Shown in pieces: positions 43,155-54,300 of a DNA stretch of 64,000 nucleotides; within the stretch, counting starts at the first letter, position 1; every line of letters starts with the position of its first letter. Source of the stretch: Paulinella micropora (taxonomy: Eukaryota; Cercozoa; Imbricatea; Euglyphida; Paulinellidae); the NCBI GenBank assembly GCA_019918135.1, contig WBZZ01006437.1, forward strand, positions 196,001 to 260,000, in the 5' to 3' direction. The notes beneath the pieces were generated by a model. It saw only the letters and a program-made list of their open reading frames with translations, was not told the DNA's origin and did not search any database. Made by a program: the position numbers and the translations under genes.

Positions 43155-44534
43155 ATGGCCAGCGGGAGGAAGCGCCGCCGCCTCGACGACCCGCCCCCTC
43201 CGCAGGCGCCGCCGCCCCCGTTGACGAGCAGGTTCGTCTGCGACGCGACCAGGCGCTGTAGCCACTGCTACCGAGCCGGGTCATGTAGCCCGTGCCGTTC
43301 GTGCCGGCAGCGCAAGCTGTTTGAACCAGCGGGAGACCTCCGGGCAGCCACGTTGACGGTGCAACAGTGGACCCCTGCGGAGGGGGCCGATGGTGCTCCT
43401 CTGCTCCCCCTGGAAGTGAAACTGCCGCCGGAGGCCGCGGGGCTGAGCTTGTGTGCTCTCTTCCACACTACCCAGACCGAGTTCGACGCCTTGTACCCGG
43501 TGCACGAGACCGCTAGCTGGCTCAAGCCGGGCTCGGTCTTGCTCCTGCGCCGGCCGGCGCTAGTCCTGAAAAGCCTGGGCCGGGGTCCCCTCGCAGGGGG
43601 GCCCACGCCTGCCTGCCTCGATTATTGGCACCTGCAGCACCGTTTGGCGCAGGCGGGGCTAGCCCCCGCGGTCCACGGCTTCTTGCAGGTAGCGGACGCG
43701 CCGGGTCGTGCTGCCACCTGCTGGCTCGTCATGGACCTCGTCAGGGGGCCCACCCCCTGCCTGGACCTGCAGCAGTTTAGTCACAGGCTCGCCCTCGACG
43801 GCCAGGACCGACAGAGAATGGCGGAATTCCTCCGGCGGTTGCTCGACTTCTCGGCCGATACCCTGCCGCTCTTGCACGCGGATCTGCAGCCCCCCAATCT
43901 CGCCTTGAACGCGCAGCGAGACTGGCGGCTGCTAGATCCAGACCCCCGGTTCTGCCGCCGGCTCTGCCTGCCTACGCCGGAGCAGTTGCGCGCTTGCGGG
44001 CCGACCATCAGGCTCTCCAACCTGCTGAGCTTTGTCGCTAACAGCTACGGTCGCCTGCGTCCGGAGCTGCGGCCAGTGCTGTGGCCACTGGTGGCCGACC
44101 TCCTGCGCGAACCCGACGCACAGGCGACCTTTGACCGCTGTGCTCGCTGGTGGCAGCAGGAGCTCCAAGAAGAGGGCCTAAGGGGGCCGTTCAACCAGGC
44201 CAGGCATTACTTGGCGGACCGGAAACTAGATCGCCGCCAGGTGTTGCACTGCGTAGGGGTGCGCCCCTACATCCACGTCACGCTGCCTTTCGTCAGCCAC
44301 CAGTGGTGGACTCTAGACGGGACGCCTAATTGGTCTCAGGGCGGCGCGCCCGGTGACCAGCAGAAGCTGGCCTCCGAGTTTCTGTCGGCGCTGGTGCGCC
44401 TCGCTTACGTCTGCTCCGACGAAACCTCACGCGCCGCCGCCTGGCTACAGAAGGAGGCCGACCCCCGAGGCCCGGCGGCGGCCCATGCTGGCAGAGTGCC
44501 CCCGGGGTCGGAGTGGCCCCCCGGGTCCGGGTAG
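43155..44534 (+). CDS. Kinase-like protein 2 with Cys-rich N-terminus
   Basis: The start at 43,155 (MASGRKRRRLDD) is chosen because it follows the poly(A) signal and begins with a nuclear-signal-like KRRR; the frame is open 29 codons upstream. A cysteine cluster (CDATRRCSHCYRAG.CSPC..C) follows, then a kinase-like domain: LVLKS as possible ATP lysine, LLHADLQPPNLAL as catalytic loop (H.D....N) and RLLDPDP where DFG would be. This layout is closer to the aminoglycoside/choline-kinase-like branch than to classic Ser/Thr kinases. 459 codons from this start; looks whole. It sits inside the surface-protein array, on the same strand. Confidence 0.6.
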   Translation: MASGRKRRRLDDPPPPQAPPPPLTSRFVCDATRRCSHCYRAGSCSPCRSCRQRKLFEPAGDLRAATLTVQQWTPAEGADGAPLLPLEVKLPPEAAGLSLCALFHTTQTEFDALYPVHETASWLKPGSVLLLRRPALVLKSLGRGPLAGGPTPACLDYWHLQHRLAQAGLAPAVHGFLQVADAPGRAATCWLVMDLVRGPTPCLDLQQFSHRLALDGQDRQRMAEFLRRLLDFSADTLPLLHADLQPPNLALNAQRDWRLLDPDPRFCRRLCLPTPEQLRACGPTIRLSNLLSFVANSYGRLRPELRPVLWPLVADLLREPDAQATFDRCARWWQQELQEEGLRGPFNQARHYLADRKLDRRQVLHCVGVRPYIHVTLPFVSHQWWTLDGTPNWSQGGAPGDQQKLASEFLSALVRLAYVCSDETSRAAAWLQKEADPRGPAAAHAGRVPPGSEWPPGSG

Positions 44535-44890
44535 CTGCCCCTGGTGAAGCCCGCCCAAGGCTGGGGAGGAATTCTGTCTGGGAGAGGAGCAAGGCGCTGT
44601 CGGCTTCTGCTGGGCGTGGACTAAGTCAGTAGTACTAAACTCCAGTAAGTGGTCAGCTTTCTGTCCACTGCGCTACGTCCACGACGTAGCTCGTCGTCGC
44701 CGGAGGGGAGGGCCGGGCTACCAAAGAGAGGGGGAGGCCAGGGGGGGCCAGGGGGGGGGATTCCCTTCTCTTCACTCTCCCCCGGGGCGCCACACTGGCG
44801 GCGGGGGCGCTGGCGGCGGAGGCGCTGACTGCTGCCCCTCACTCGGCCCCCCCCCCGCCCTGGCTAAACCAACCGCCCCGGCTCCACCTG
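44535..44890. other. Intergenic: shared upstream block and leader of gene C
   Basis: Contains AGCTTTCTGTCCAC and CGTCGTCGCC near 44,653-44,700 and GGCTAAACCAACC just before the ATG at 44,891. No gene. Confidence 0.6.
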
Positions 44891-47138
44891 ATGCACACCA
44901 GCCCGGCCTGCCAGCTGTGGCGCCTGGGGCGCCTGCTGTGGTGGTTCCGGGCCGCCAGCGCCAAGTGCCCTTACCCGCTCCAGTGCCCGACGCAGGCCGA
45001 GGCGTGCCCCCCGGTCGCGTGCCCCGGCGGCGCCACGATCCTCGAGCTGACGACGGCGGCCCCGCACGACACGTTCGTGTGGCCCCTGTGGCCGCCCGCC
45101 GCGCCGGCCGGCCCCACGTCGTTCGTGGTCGACTGGGGGGACGGCTCCCCTCCCACGCCGTGCCTGGACGCCGGCGCCGCGCCGTGCGCGCACACGTACG
45201 CGTTGGCCGGCACGTACACGGTGACGGCGGACCCCCGCGGACGCTACCCCTTGCGCGGCTGGGCGCTGACGCCGGCCTGGCACGCCGCGGCGTCCGCGTG
45301 CCTGCGGCTAAACCGCCTCCTGCAGTGGGGCGAGCTGCGCTTCCACGAGACGAGCGGCTACCACCTGTACGCGGCGCCGGGGCTCACGTACGTGCCCTCG
45401 CTGGCCTGGCTGCCGGACGCCGGGCTCGTGCGGAGCTGGGACTACAGCTTCGCCCGCCTCACCACTCCGCTGCCGGACCTGAGCTACGGGCTCAACCTGT
45501 CGGGCGCCGTGTCGGCGGTCGGCCTGTTCGAGGGCTCCACCGGCCTGCGCTGCCTGGACGGCACGCAGGGCTGGGACACGCGCCGCCTGCGCAACGCCAG
45601 CCGGGCGTTCGCGAACCTGCCGGCGCTGGCCACGCTGGACCTGTCGCGCTGGCACACCGCCGCGCTCGAGGACGTGAGCGAGCTCTTGGCGGGCGGCGCT
45701 GCGCTCACGTGGACGGGGATCGGCGGCTGGACGTCGCTGCCGGGGCTGCGGCGCTTCGACCAACTGCTGGCGGGCGTCTCGCCCGACTTCCGGGAACTGG
45801 GGGCCTTCGCCAGGTGGGCGACCCCGGCGCTCGCGCCGGGCTCGGTCGACTGCACGCGGCTGGCGCCGTACACGGCGCTCGGCCAGGCGCACTGGCCCGC
45901 CGCGTGCTCGCGCTCGCTCTTCCTGGCGCTGGTGCGGGTGTCGTACCCTAGCGCCGTCGTCGCCCTGGCGCCGTCGCCCGCGGCCGGCCCGGGCGCCGCG
46001 TACGGCGTGGGCTGGGGGGACGGGTCGGCGCCCGGCTCGTGCGCGCACGCCGACGGCGCCGTCTGCAACCACACGTACACGGGCGCCGGCGACTACTGGC
46101 TGCGCCTGAGCGGCCGCGTGGACGGGCTGTGGTACGTGGCCGGCGCGGAGGTCGTGGAAGTGGTCGCGTGGGGCGACGTGCAGCTGTACCACCCCGTCGG
46201 CAGCGGGACGCCACTCCTCGTGCCCCCCCGAACTGGAAGAGTGGGGCGCGCTGCGCTACCTGGCACCTACGGCTGGCTCGCGCGCCCTGCGGGGCGTGGC
46301 GCCCGAGTACCTGCTGATCGGGATGGGCGAGTTTGTGGGTGACGCGCGCGACTGGGACTGGTCGTGGCTCACGCCCGCCACGCACCCCCAGGGCTTCCTC
46401 CACCTGTTCTACGGCTGCGCCAAGTTCAACCAGGACCTGGACGGCTGGAACACGAGCGGCGTGGCTAGCCTCGCCTCCACCTTCCAGTATGCGTCGGCCT
46501 TCAACGGCAGCCTCGGGGGCTGGGACACGAGCCAGGTCACCAGCCTGGGCTGGACTTTCAGCGGCGCGCGGGCCTTCAACCGGCCGATCGGCGGCTGGAA
46601 CACGAGCCGGGTCACCAGCCTGCAGTCGACCTTCAACAAAGCGTACGCCTTTAATCAGCCGCTCGGCGGCTGGGACGTGAGCCGGGTCACCAGCCTGCAG
46701 ACGACGTTCGCAAACGCGTACGCCTTTAACCAGCCGCTCGGCGGTTGGAACACGAGCCGGGTCACCGTGCTAGGGGCGGCGTTCCTGAATGCGTACGCCT
46801 TCAACCAGCCGATCGGCTGCTGGGACGTAAGCAGTGTCTTGTACTTGGGCTACGCTTTTGCCTGTGAACCAATGGGCCAGTGCGTGTTTAATCAGCCGCT
46901 GGGCAGCTGGAACGTGTCGGCTGCCCTGGCGACAGGGGACTATGCAGCCGTGTTCGGGGGCAACTGCGTCTTCGATCAGAACCTCACGGCCTGGCACGTA
47001 GCGGCCGGGAGCGCCACGACCTGCAGGCAGATGTTTCAGCCTAAAGGGATTAGCCAGCCTGGCGTAGGTATCAGGCCGAGCAACCTGCCAGCCCTGTGCA
47101 ACGGCTCCTACGTGCAAGGGTGTGGTCGTATTCAGTAG
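44891..47138 (+). pseudogene. PKD/BspA-like surface protein C
   Basis: Same domain order as A and B. It lacks the polybasic stretch (APAGPTSF instead) and the signal region is shorter (LLWWFRAASA). PKD-like 1 (FVVDWGDGS), PKD-like 2 (YGVGWGDGS), then five to six BspA repeats (about 46,430-46,850, for example AFNQPLGGWDVSRVTSLQTTF), and the end YVQGCGRIQ. Looks broken (about one break). Confidence 0.75.
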
Positions 47139-47336
47139 CTAGGACACCAGTCACGGCGGAAACACTCGCGCGGGGGCCGAAACCCGGAGCAGAGCAGCAG
47201 CAGGTCCCTGGCCTGCTGGCGCTCGCAGCACCACCCAGCAGAGGTAGTTCTGGGAGAGGGGGACGCTTCTCTCTTCTGACCGGCGCAGCGAAACTTAGCC
47301 TAAATCTGGGACAGCTGCTGTGTGCAGCCTCTGCCT

Positions 47337-47342
47337 AATAAA
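47337..47342 (+). terminator. Polyadenylation signal AATAAA after gene C
   Basis: GCCTAATAAACTCG, matching the signal after gene A. Confidence 0.6.
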
Positions 47343-47540
47343 CTCGATTAACGCGCGCCTAAGCTTTCTGTTCACGGACGTCCACCGCGCACATCGCCGC
47401 CAGCAGAGAGGAGGTTTTGCCTTCCTGTTTGGGGTCGGCCGGCCCGACGGACGGGACCGCGGGCGGCGGGGAGGAAGGGGGGGGGGGGAAAGGGGACAGG
47501 AGGGGGGGGGCGAGTCCTTTTGCTCCCTGCCCTGCCGCGC

Positions 47541-47616
47541 CACGCCGGCGGCCGGGGACGCCGTCTCCACCCCCTGGCCACCCTTCCCCCACCTGCTAAA
47601 CTACCAAGCCCGTGAG
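47541..47616 (+). promoter_or_regulatory. Shared upstream leader, gene D
   Basis: CGCCACGCCGGCGGCCGGGG, then CACCTGCTAAACTACC about 22 bases before the ATG at 47,617. Confidence 0.55.
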
Positions 47617-49842
47617 ATGCACCAGCTCGGCCCTGCCCGCCAGCCGTGGCGCCCGTGGCCCCTCCTCCTGCTGTGTGGGTGGCTGCGGGCCGCCGGCGCC
47701 GGGTGCCCGTACCCCCTGCAGTGCCCGACCCAAGAGGAGGCGTGCCCCTCGGTCGTGTGCCCCGGCGGCGCCACGATCCTGGAAATCACGACGGCGGCCC
47801 CGCAGGACACGTTCGTGTGGCCCCTGTGGCCACCCACCGCGCCAGCGGTGCGCCGGCGCCGCCAGGCCCAGGCCGCCGTCCCGACGTCGTTCACGGTCGA
47901 CTGGGGGGACGGCTCGCCCCCCACGCAGTGCCTGGACGCCGGCGTTGCGCCTTGCGCGCACACGTACGCCGCCCCCGGCCAGTACACGGTGACGGCGGAC
48001 CCCGGCGGACGCTACCCCGTGCGCGGCTGGGCGCTGACGCCCGCCTGGCACGCCACGGCGCCCGCGGGCCTGCGGCTGCGCGCCGTGAGGCAGTGGGGGG
48101 AGCTGCGCTTCCACGAGACGAGCGGCTACCACCTGTACGCGGCGCCTGGGCTCGCGTACGTGCCGACGCTGGCTTCGCTGGCGGACACGGGGCTCGTGCA
48201 GAGCTGGGACTACAGCTTCGCTCGCCTGACCGCTACGCTGCCTGACGTGAGCTACGGGCTCAACTTGTCGGGCGCCGAGTCGGTGGTCGGCCTGTTCGAG
48301 AATTCCACTGGCCTGCAGAGCCTGTGGGGCACACGAGGCTGGGACACGCGCCGGCTGCGCAACGCCAGCCGCGCGTTCGCGGGCCTGCCGGCGCTGGCCG
48401 AGCTTGACCTGTCGCGCTGGGACACCGCCCGGCTCGTGGATGCCAAGGAGATGTTCGCGGGCGGCGTGGCGCTCACGTGGACGGGGGTCGGCGGCTGGAC
48501 GTCGCTGCCGAGCCTGTCGCACTTCGACGCACTGTTCCAGGGCCTAGGCAGCGACTTCCGGGAAGCGGTCACTAGCTGGTCGACGCCCGTGCTCGTGGCG
48601 GGCTCGGCCGACTGCACGCGGCTGGCGCCGTACACGGCACTGAGCCAGGCGCACTGGCCCGCCGCCTGCTCGCGCTCGCACTTCCTGGCGCTCGTGCGCA
48701 CGCACGTCCCCAACGCCCTGGCCACGCTGACGCTGTCGCCCGCGGCCGGCCTAGGCCAGAGCGGCACGTACGGCGTGGACTGGGGGGACGGGTCGGCGCC
48801 TGGCTCGTGCGCGCACGCCGACGGCGCCGTCTGCACGCACACGTACGTCAGCGCCGGCGACTACTGGCTGCGCCTGAGCGGCCGCGTCGACGGGCTGTGG
48901 TACGTGGAGGGCGCCTGGGTGGTGGACGTGGTGGCGTGGGGTGACGTGCAGCTGTACCACCCCGTCGGTAGCACGACCCCGCTCTTCACGCGAGTGGCGC
49001 CGTACCTTGCTAACGACAAGTACCCGCTGCGCTACCTGGCGCCGACGGCCGGCTCGCGGGCCCTGTGGGGCGTGGCACCCGAGTACCTGCTGATCGGCAT
49101 GAGCGAGTTCGTGGGCGACGCGCGTGACTGGGACTGGTCGTGGCTCACGCCCGCTACCCACCCCAACGGCTTCGCCAGCCTGTTTCAGGACTGCGTCAAG
49201 TTCAACCAGGACCTCGACGGCTGGGACACGAGCGGCGTGGCTAGCCTCGCAGTCACGTTTGGGGGTGCGAGGGCCTTCAACGGCAGCCTCGGGAGCTGGA
49301 ACACGAGCCAGGTCACCAGCCTCGAGTGGACGTTCAATGACGCGTACGCTTTTAACCGGCCAGTCGGCGGCTGGGACGTACGCAGAGTCACCAAACTAGA
49401 AGTGACGTTCGGTAACGCGTTCGCCTTTAACCAGCCGATCGGCGGCTGGAACACGAGCCAGGTCACCAGCCTAGGAGGGACGTTCGGTAGCGCGTACGCC
49501 TTTAACCAGCCGATCGGCGGCTGGGACACAAGCAGTGTCTCTAACCTATATGGTACCTTCGGATGTGACTCGTCCAAGGGTCAGTGTGTGTTTAACCAGC
49601 CCCTGGGCAACTGGAAAGTGTCGGCCGCCATGGCTGCCAATAATATCTTGGGTATGTTTGCAGGCAACTGCGTGTTTGATCAGGACCTCACTGCCTGGAA
49701 CGTGGCCTCGGTATTCGGTGCGAGTGTGTGCACGAAGATGTTCCAGCCTAGGGGGATCAGCCAGCCTGGCGTAGGTATCAGCCCAAGCAACCTGCCCGCT
49801 GTCTGCAGCGGCTCCTACGTGCGCGGGTGTGGTAAGCCTTAG
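47617..49842 (+). CDS. PKD/BspA-like surface protein D
   Basis: 741 codons from the ATG at 47,617, chosen because it aligns with the starts of A, B and F and follows the shared leader; the frame is open further upstream. Looks whole. Signal peptide (PLLLLCGWLRAAGA), VRRRRQ, PKD-like 1 and 2 (both VDWGDGS), five BspA repeats (about 49,195-49,545) and the end YVRGCGKP. Closest to B. Confidence 0.8.
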   Translation: MHQLGPARQPWRPWPLLLLCGWLRAAGAGCPYPLQCPTQEEACPSVVCPGGATILEITTAAPQDTFVWPLWPPTAPAVRRRRQAQAAVPTSFTVDWGDGSPPTQCLDAGVAPCAHTYAAPGQYTVTADPGGRYPVRGWALTPAWHATAPAGLRLRAVRQWGELRFHETSGYHLYAAPGLAYVPTLASLADTGLVQSWDYSFARLTATLPDVSYGLNLSGAESVVGLFENSTGLQSLWGTRGWDTRRLRNASRAFAGLPALAELDLSRWDTARLVDAKEMFAGGVALTWTGVGGWTSLPSLSHFDALFQGLGSDFREAVTSWSTPVLVAGSADCTRLAPYTALSQAHWPAACSRSHFLALVRTHVPNALATLTLSPAAGLGQSGTYGVDWGDGSAPGSCAHADGAVCTHTYVSAGDYWLRLSGRVDGLWYVEGAWVVDVVAWGDVQLYHPVGSTTPLFTRVAPYLANDKYPLRYLAPTAGSRALWGVAPEYLLIGMSEFVGDARDWDWSWLTPATHPNGFASLFQDCVKFNQDLDGWDTSGVASLAVTFGGARAFNGSLGSWNTSQVTSLEWTFNDAYAFNRPVGGWDVRRVTKLEVTFGNAFAFNQPIGGWNTSQVTSLGGTFGSAYAFNQPIGGWDTSSVSNLYGTFGCDSSKGQCVFNQPLGNWKVSAAMAANNILGMFAGNCVFDQDLTAWNVASVFGASVCTKMFQPRGISQPGVGISPSNLPAVCSGSYVRGCGKP

Positions 49843-50237
49843 GAAGAAGCGAGGCACACCCCAACGCAGTCGCGCGCGGGTAGAATCCGGGCAGAGCAGC
49901 GAGTTTTCTTGCTGGCTGGTGCTGGCGGCAGCACCACCACCAGGAGGAGAGTCTTGGGAAGAGGGGGGGGGGGTAGTCATTGGGGGGGGGGGAGAGGGGA
50001 TGAGGGGGGGCTCCTCTGCCTGCCTGCGCAGCGGCTGCGCCAGACGACGCAGAGCCGGAGCCAGTAAAAAAAAGACACTGCTCCGGCTAGCTGCCAGGCC
50101 CCCCCTTTTACCCCCTGAGCCCCACTGCTCTGGCGCCTGACGTCGGGGGGCGCGTCTAGGAGAGCTGTCCTACCCCTCCGGCTGCACACCCGGACCTAAT
50201 CCCCTCAGCTGCGGTGACCTTGCTAAGTCAGTCTGGT
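49843..50237. other. 3' flank of gene D, no gene
   Basis: Similar to the 3' flank of B; G-runs near 49,965-49,990. An A-run at about 50,067 may act with a weak poly(A) signal. Confidence 0.55.
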
Positions 50238-50570
50238 TTAGTTTAACAAGAAAACAGGTGGTCCAGGCAGCGGAGCCTCCTTTTTAAAAGCGTACCTCTC
50301 TTTCTCTACTCCTGCTGGCCAGGCCGGCTGGCCAGGCGCCGCCGCCGGGCTCTCAGGGCCCGGGCCCGAACCAGACGGTGGCCTCCTGAATGCTGGCTTC
50401 CGGGGACGGCGAGGCCGAGGCCGAGGCCGAGGCCGGGACCGGGGCCGGGGCCGAGGGGCTCGGGTCCGGCGTGCAGTACGCGGCGACGGAGGCGCCCCCG
50501 CGGCCAGCGCCAGCCACAGCAGCAGCCGCCACAGCCACACCCGCGGCCACGTACCCCGGCGTCGGTGCAT
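50238..50570 (-). CDS. Possible small secreted Arg/Pro-rich protein
   Basis: 110 codons from an ATG at 50,570. MHRRRGTWPRVWLWRLLLWLALAAGA is signal-peptide-like and echoes the N-termini of the surface-protein family. It is then Arg/Pro-rich, low complexity, ending PGPPVFLLN. A TATTTAT sequence overlaps the start. Could be a chance GC-rich ORF. Confidence 0.3.
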   Translation of the reverse strand: MHRRRGTWPRVWLWRLLLWLALAAGAPPSPRTARRTRAPRPRPRSRPRPRPRPRRPRKPAFRRPPSGSGPGPESPAAAPGQPAWPAGVEKERYAFKKEAPLPGPPVFLLN

Positions 50571-50914
50571 AAATAGCACGGGCAGTGACGGCAGAGCCAG
50601 GGCGCTAGGCTTTGCCAAGCTAGCAGCGCCGCCCGCGCGGCCGCACTCCCTACCTCCCCCCTCCGGGGGCGCGTCCCGTGCCAGGGAGAGGGGCGCCGTT
50701 CTCCCCCCGCCCTGTCCCCTCCCGGAAGGGGGGGGGCGGCCCGGAGAGGGGGGGCCGGAGACGGAGCCCGGAAGGGGGAGGAGAGAGTCCCCGGCCGGCG
50801 CAGCCCCCCGGAGCCTCCGGACCCCGGGCTGCCGCGGCCCCCTGGCCCACACCCACCACGCCCGCCCGCCCGCCGGGGCCCCGCCGGGGTCCGGCCGGGG
50901 TCCGGCCGGCGCAG
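50571..50914. other. Intergenic, G/C homopolymer-rich
   Basis: Downstream of gene E. Nothing recognised. Confidence 0.5.
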
Positions 50915-53073
50915 TTATTGTTCCCCCTGATTTTTGCCGCACCCCCGGACGTAGCCAGTACACTGGGCCGGCAGGTGGCTCGGCTGGATGCCTTGGTCGG
51001 GCGTGTAGAGACCATAGGGCCGGAAGATCCGTGCGCACGCGCCCGCCGCGGCCGAATGAAGGATGAGGTTCCAGCTCCTGAGGTCCTGATCGAACACACA
51101 GTTGCCCATCAACATGCCCCACAGGCCGCCATTTTCCCAGCCCGCCGCGGCCGACACGTCCCAGCTGCCCAGGGGCTGGTTAAAGACGCAGTTGTGCAGC
51201 GGACAAGCCAGGGCGTACGACAGGCGGGTGACCCGGCCGGTGCGCCAGCCGTCGAGGGGCTGGTTGAAGGCCCTGGCGTCCAGGAAGATCGAGTCCAGGT
51301 TCGTGGCGGACGACGTCCGCCACCCGCCCAGCGGCCGGTTGAAGGCATAGGCGGACGCGAAGGCCCCGTGCAGGTTCGTGACACCGCTCACGTCCCAGTC
51401 CTCGACGCTGCCGTTGAAGCTGAAGGCGGCCGCGAAAGTGCTGTCCAGGCTCGCGACGCCGCTCGTGTTCCAGCCGCCGAGGTCCTGGTTGAATTGGTGG
51501 CAGTGTTCGAACAGGCTGCGGAAGCCCTGGGGGTGGGTCGCGGGCGTGAGCCACGACCAGTCCCAGTCGCGCGCGTCGCCCACAAACTCTGTCATTTGGT
51601 ACAGCAGGTACTCGGGCGCCACGCCGTGCAGCGCCCGCGAGCTGGTCGTGGGGGCCAGGTACCGCAGCGCGTAGCATTCCTCCGCGGGGGCACCGGACGA
51701 GTCGGAGCCGTCGCCGGCCAAGTACGGCTTCGTCAGGAGCGGCTCGGTGCTGTCACGGGGTGGTACAGCTGCACGTCGCCCCACGCCAGCACGTCGACGA
51801 CGCAAGCGCCGGTCAGGTACCACCACCCGTCCACGCGGCCGCCGAGGCGCAGCCAGTAGTCGCCGGCGCCCGCGTACCGGTGCCGGCACTGGGCGCCGCT
51901 GGCGTGGACGCAGGCGCTGGTGCGGGTGGAGTCCCCCCAGTCCACCGTGAAGTTCGGCCCGCCGCCGGCCGTGGGCGACAGCCCCAGCGTGGCGGTGGTG
52001 TTAGCGTACGACACCCGCACCAGCGCCAGCAGAGAGGAGCGCGCGCACGCCGCGGGCCAGTGCGCCGGGCCCAGCGCCGTGTACGGCGCCAGCCGGGCGC
52101 AGTCGGCCGAGCCCGCGGCGAGCGCGGGCGTCGACCAGCCGGTGAGCGCTTCCCGGAAGTCGCGGCCTAGGCCCCGGAACAGCCCCGCGAAGCGCGACAG
52201 GCTCGGCAACGACGTCCAGGCGCCGACCCCCGTGCGCGTGAGCGCCGAGCTGCCGTCGAACAGCCCGCTCACGTCCTCGAGCCGGGCGGTGTCCCAGCGC
52301 GACAGGTCTAGTTCGGTCAGCGCCGGCAGGCCCGCGAACGCGCGGCTGGCGTTACGCAGCCGGCGCGTGTCCCAGGCGCTCGTGCCGTCCAGGCTCGCCA
52401 GCCCCGCCGAGCCCTCGAACACGCCGACCGCCGACTCGGCGCCCGACACGTTGAGCCCGTCGCTCGGGTCCGGCAGCGGGGTGGTGAGGCCGGCGAAGCT
52501 GTAGTCCCAGGCGCGCACGAGACCCGCGTCCCGCAGCGAGGCCGGCGGGGGCACGTACGCGAGCCCGGGCGCCGCGTACAGGTGGTAGCCGCTCGTCGCG
52601 TGGAAGCGCAGCTCGCCCCACTGCACGATGGCGTCCAGCCGCAGGCCCGCGGGCGCCGTGGCGTGCCAGGCGGGCGTCAGCGCCCAGCCGCGCACGGGGT
52701 CGGGCCCGCCGGGGTCCGCCGTCACCGTGTACGTGCCGGCCAGCGCGTACGTGTGCGCGCAGGGCGCGGCGCCGGCGTCCAGGCACGGCGTGGGGGGCGA
52801 GCCGTCCCCCCAGTCCACCGTGAACGAAGTCGGGACGGCGGCCTGGGCCTGACGGCGCCGGCGCGCAGTCGGCGCGGCGTCCGGCCACAGCGGCCACACG
52901 AAGGTGTCCTGGGCGCCCGCCGTCGTGATTTCCAGGATGGTCACGCTGCTAGCAAGCCCGGCCGCGGGGCAGCCGGGCGGCAGGCACACGAACGGGCAGT
53001 AAGCACGGACCCCAGCCCGCCACAGGCCCCAGAGGGCCCACAGGCTCCACCAGGCTGCGCGAGCAGGGTGCAT
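50915..53073 (-). pseudogene. PKD/BspA-like surface protein E
   Basis: The only family member on the minus strand. Signal-like LWALWGLWRAGVRA, ARRRRQAQA, PKD-like 1 (FTVDWGDGS) and 2 (FTVDWGDST), BspA repeats (about 51,480-51,160), ending QCTGYVRGCGKN. It shares with F, and not with A-D, the block VGAWTSLP.L.RFAGLFRGLG and the QCTGYVR end, so E and F are sisters. Its N-terminal signal region differs most from the rest. Looks broken (about one break). Confidence 0.75.
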
Positions 53074-53289
53074 AGCCAGCCAGCTGTCACCCGCGGAGAA
53101 GGCTAGCGGGGGAGGTGGCTACTGGTGGCTTTGGGGACAACAGACCCCCGGGGGCGGCGGGCAGACGCCCCTTGCTCTCCCCCCCCCCCCCTCCCTACCC
53201 CCGCCGCCGCGTGTCCCCCTGCCCTGCTCTCCCCCGGCCGGCACGGGGAGGGTGGCCGCGCGCGCCAGCAGCCAAGCGGCCTGGCCAGG

Positions 53290-53500
53290 CCGGCCGGGTG
53301 GCACAGGAGGCCCTCGCGGGGGGGGCGGGTGGCACAGCCGGCCGGGGTTGTCTGGTCGGGGGTGGCACAGAGGTCCCCCCTCTGCCGGCCAAGTGGCACG
53401 GCTGGCCTGACTGGCCGGGTCGGGGGTGGCACTGACGGCCCCCCGCCATGCCCGCCGGGTGGCACAGCCGGCCGTGGCTTTCGCGGGCCGGGGGTGGCAC
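53290..53500. repeat. Diverged repeats with a GGTGGCAC core
   Basis: Five or six spaced copies of GGGTGGCAC-type cores in a GGCCGG-rich context, outside the left arm of the inverted repeat. The complementary TGCCACCC cores lie outside the right arm. Confidence 0.65.
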
Positions 53501-54300
53501 CGGTCGCCGGATCTCTGAGGGGCGAAGGTACTCGTTTGGCCGGACATTTTGTCTGCCTTTTTTTCTCCCCTCCCTTCTCCCCTCTCCCCTCTCCCTTCTC
53601 CCTTCTCCCCTCTCCCCTCCCGCGGCCGAACATTGTGCAGGCCCCGCCCAGGCTTTTTATGCAATGTGGCGGTCCGGTGGCCAGTGCCACCGGTAGCTTT
53701 TTTGGCCCGGCCGCAGGACCAGGCGAATTTTCTTTGCCTAACCCAAAAAAAAATCCCGCGGGGCGTAAGTGTCCAAGTAGCGAGAATCGCACTTGTGGTT
53801 CGAGGCCTCGGGAGGGGGTGCCACCCCAGACGTGTGAATTTAGGCACTGCCCCTACAAGACTAAAAAAACACCGCTATTTACGGGTAAGAAAGGAAAAAG
53901 TTTTATTAGTGACTGGTTGTCGATAGGCAGGACTGGCTCGATGCCATTTTGTACCCGGGTGGCACCCGTAACCCTCCGGCGAGGTCAGGCCGGGCTTGGA
54001 TCCACAAGTGCGATTCTCGCTATTAGGACACTTACGCCCCGCCGGCCTTAGTTTTCCGGGTAGTACGGGAAATCTCCCTGATCCTGCGGTCACCACAGAA
54101 AAAGCAGTCGGTGGCACCGGGCACCGGAGCAGTGTTGGACAGAAAGACCCGGGGGGGGCTGCACAATGTTCGACCGCGGGGAGGGAGAGGGGAGAAGGGA
54201 GAAGGGAAGGGAGAAGGGAGAGGGGAAGAGGGAGGAAGGGGGGCAATGGGGCTATCCGGCCAAACGAATAGCCACCCGAGCGGGAGGGCCTGGCCGTCTC
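53500..54300. repeat. Large imperfect inverted repeat centred near 53,900
   Basis: Left arm about 53,500-53,830, right arm about 53,955-54,300, AT-richer loop of about 130 bp. Paired blocks: CGTTTGGCCGGA (53,533) with TCCGGCCAAACG (54,255); CGAACATTGTGCAG (53,627) with CTGCACAATGTTCG (54,160); a TCTCCCCTCCC tract (53,566-53,620) with a GGGAGAGGGGA tract (54,178-54,243); CGTAAGTGTCC..GCGAGAATCGCACTTGTGG (53,764) with its complement (54,002). All pairs give the same axis to within a base or two. It lies between divergent genes E and F. Confidence 0.85.

Larger units (their letters stand above)
47139..47616. other. Intergenic C-D: 3' region, poly(A) signal, promoter block and leader
   Basis: No gene. 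Upstream block at about 47,350-47,400 and leader from about 47,541 match those of gene B. Confidence 0.65.
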
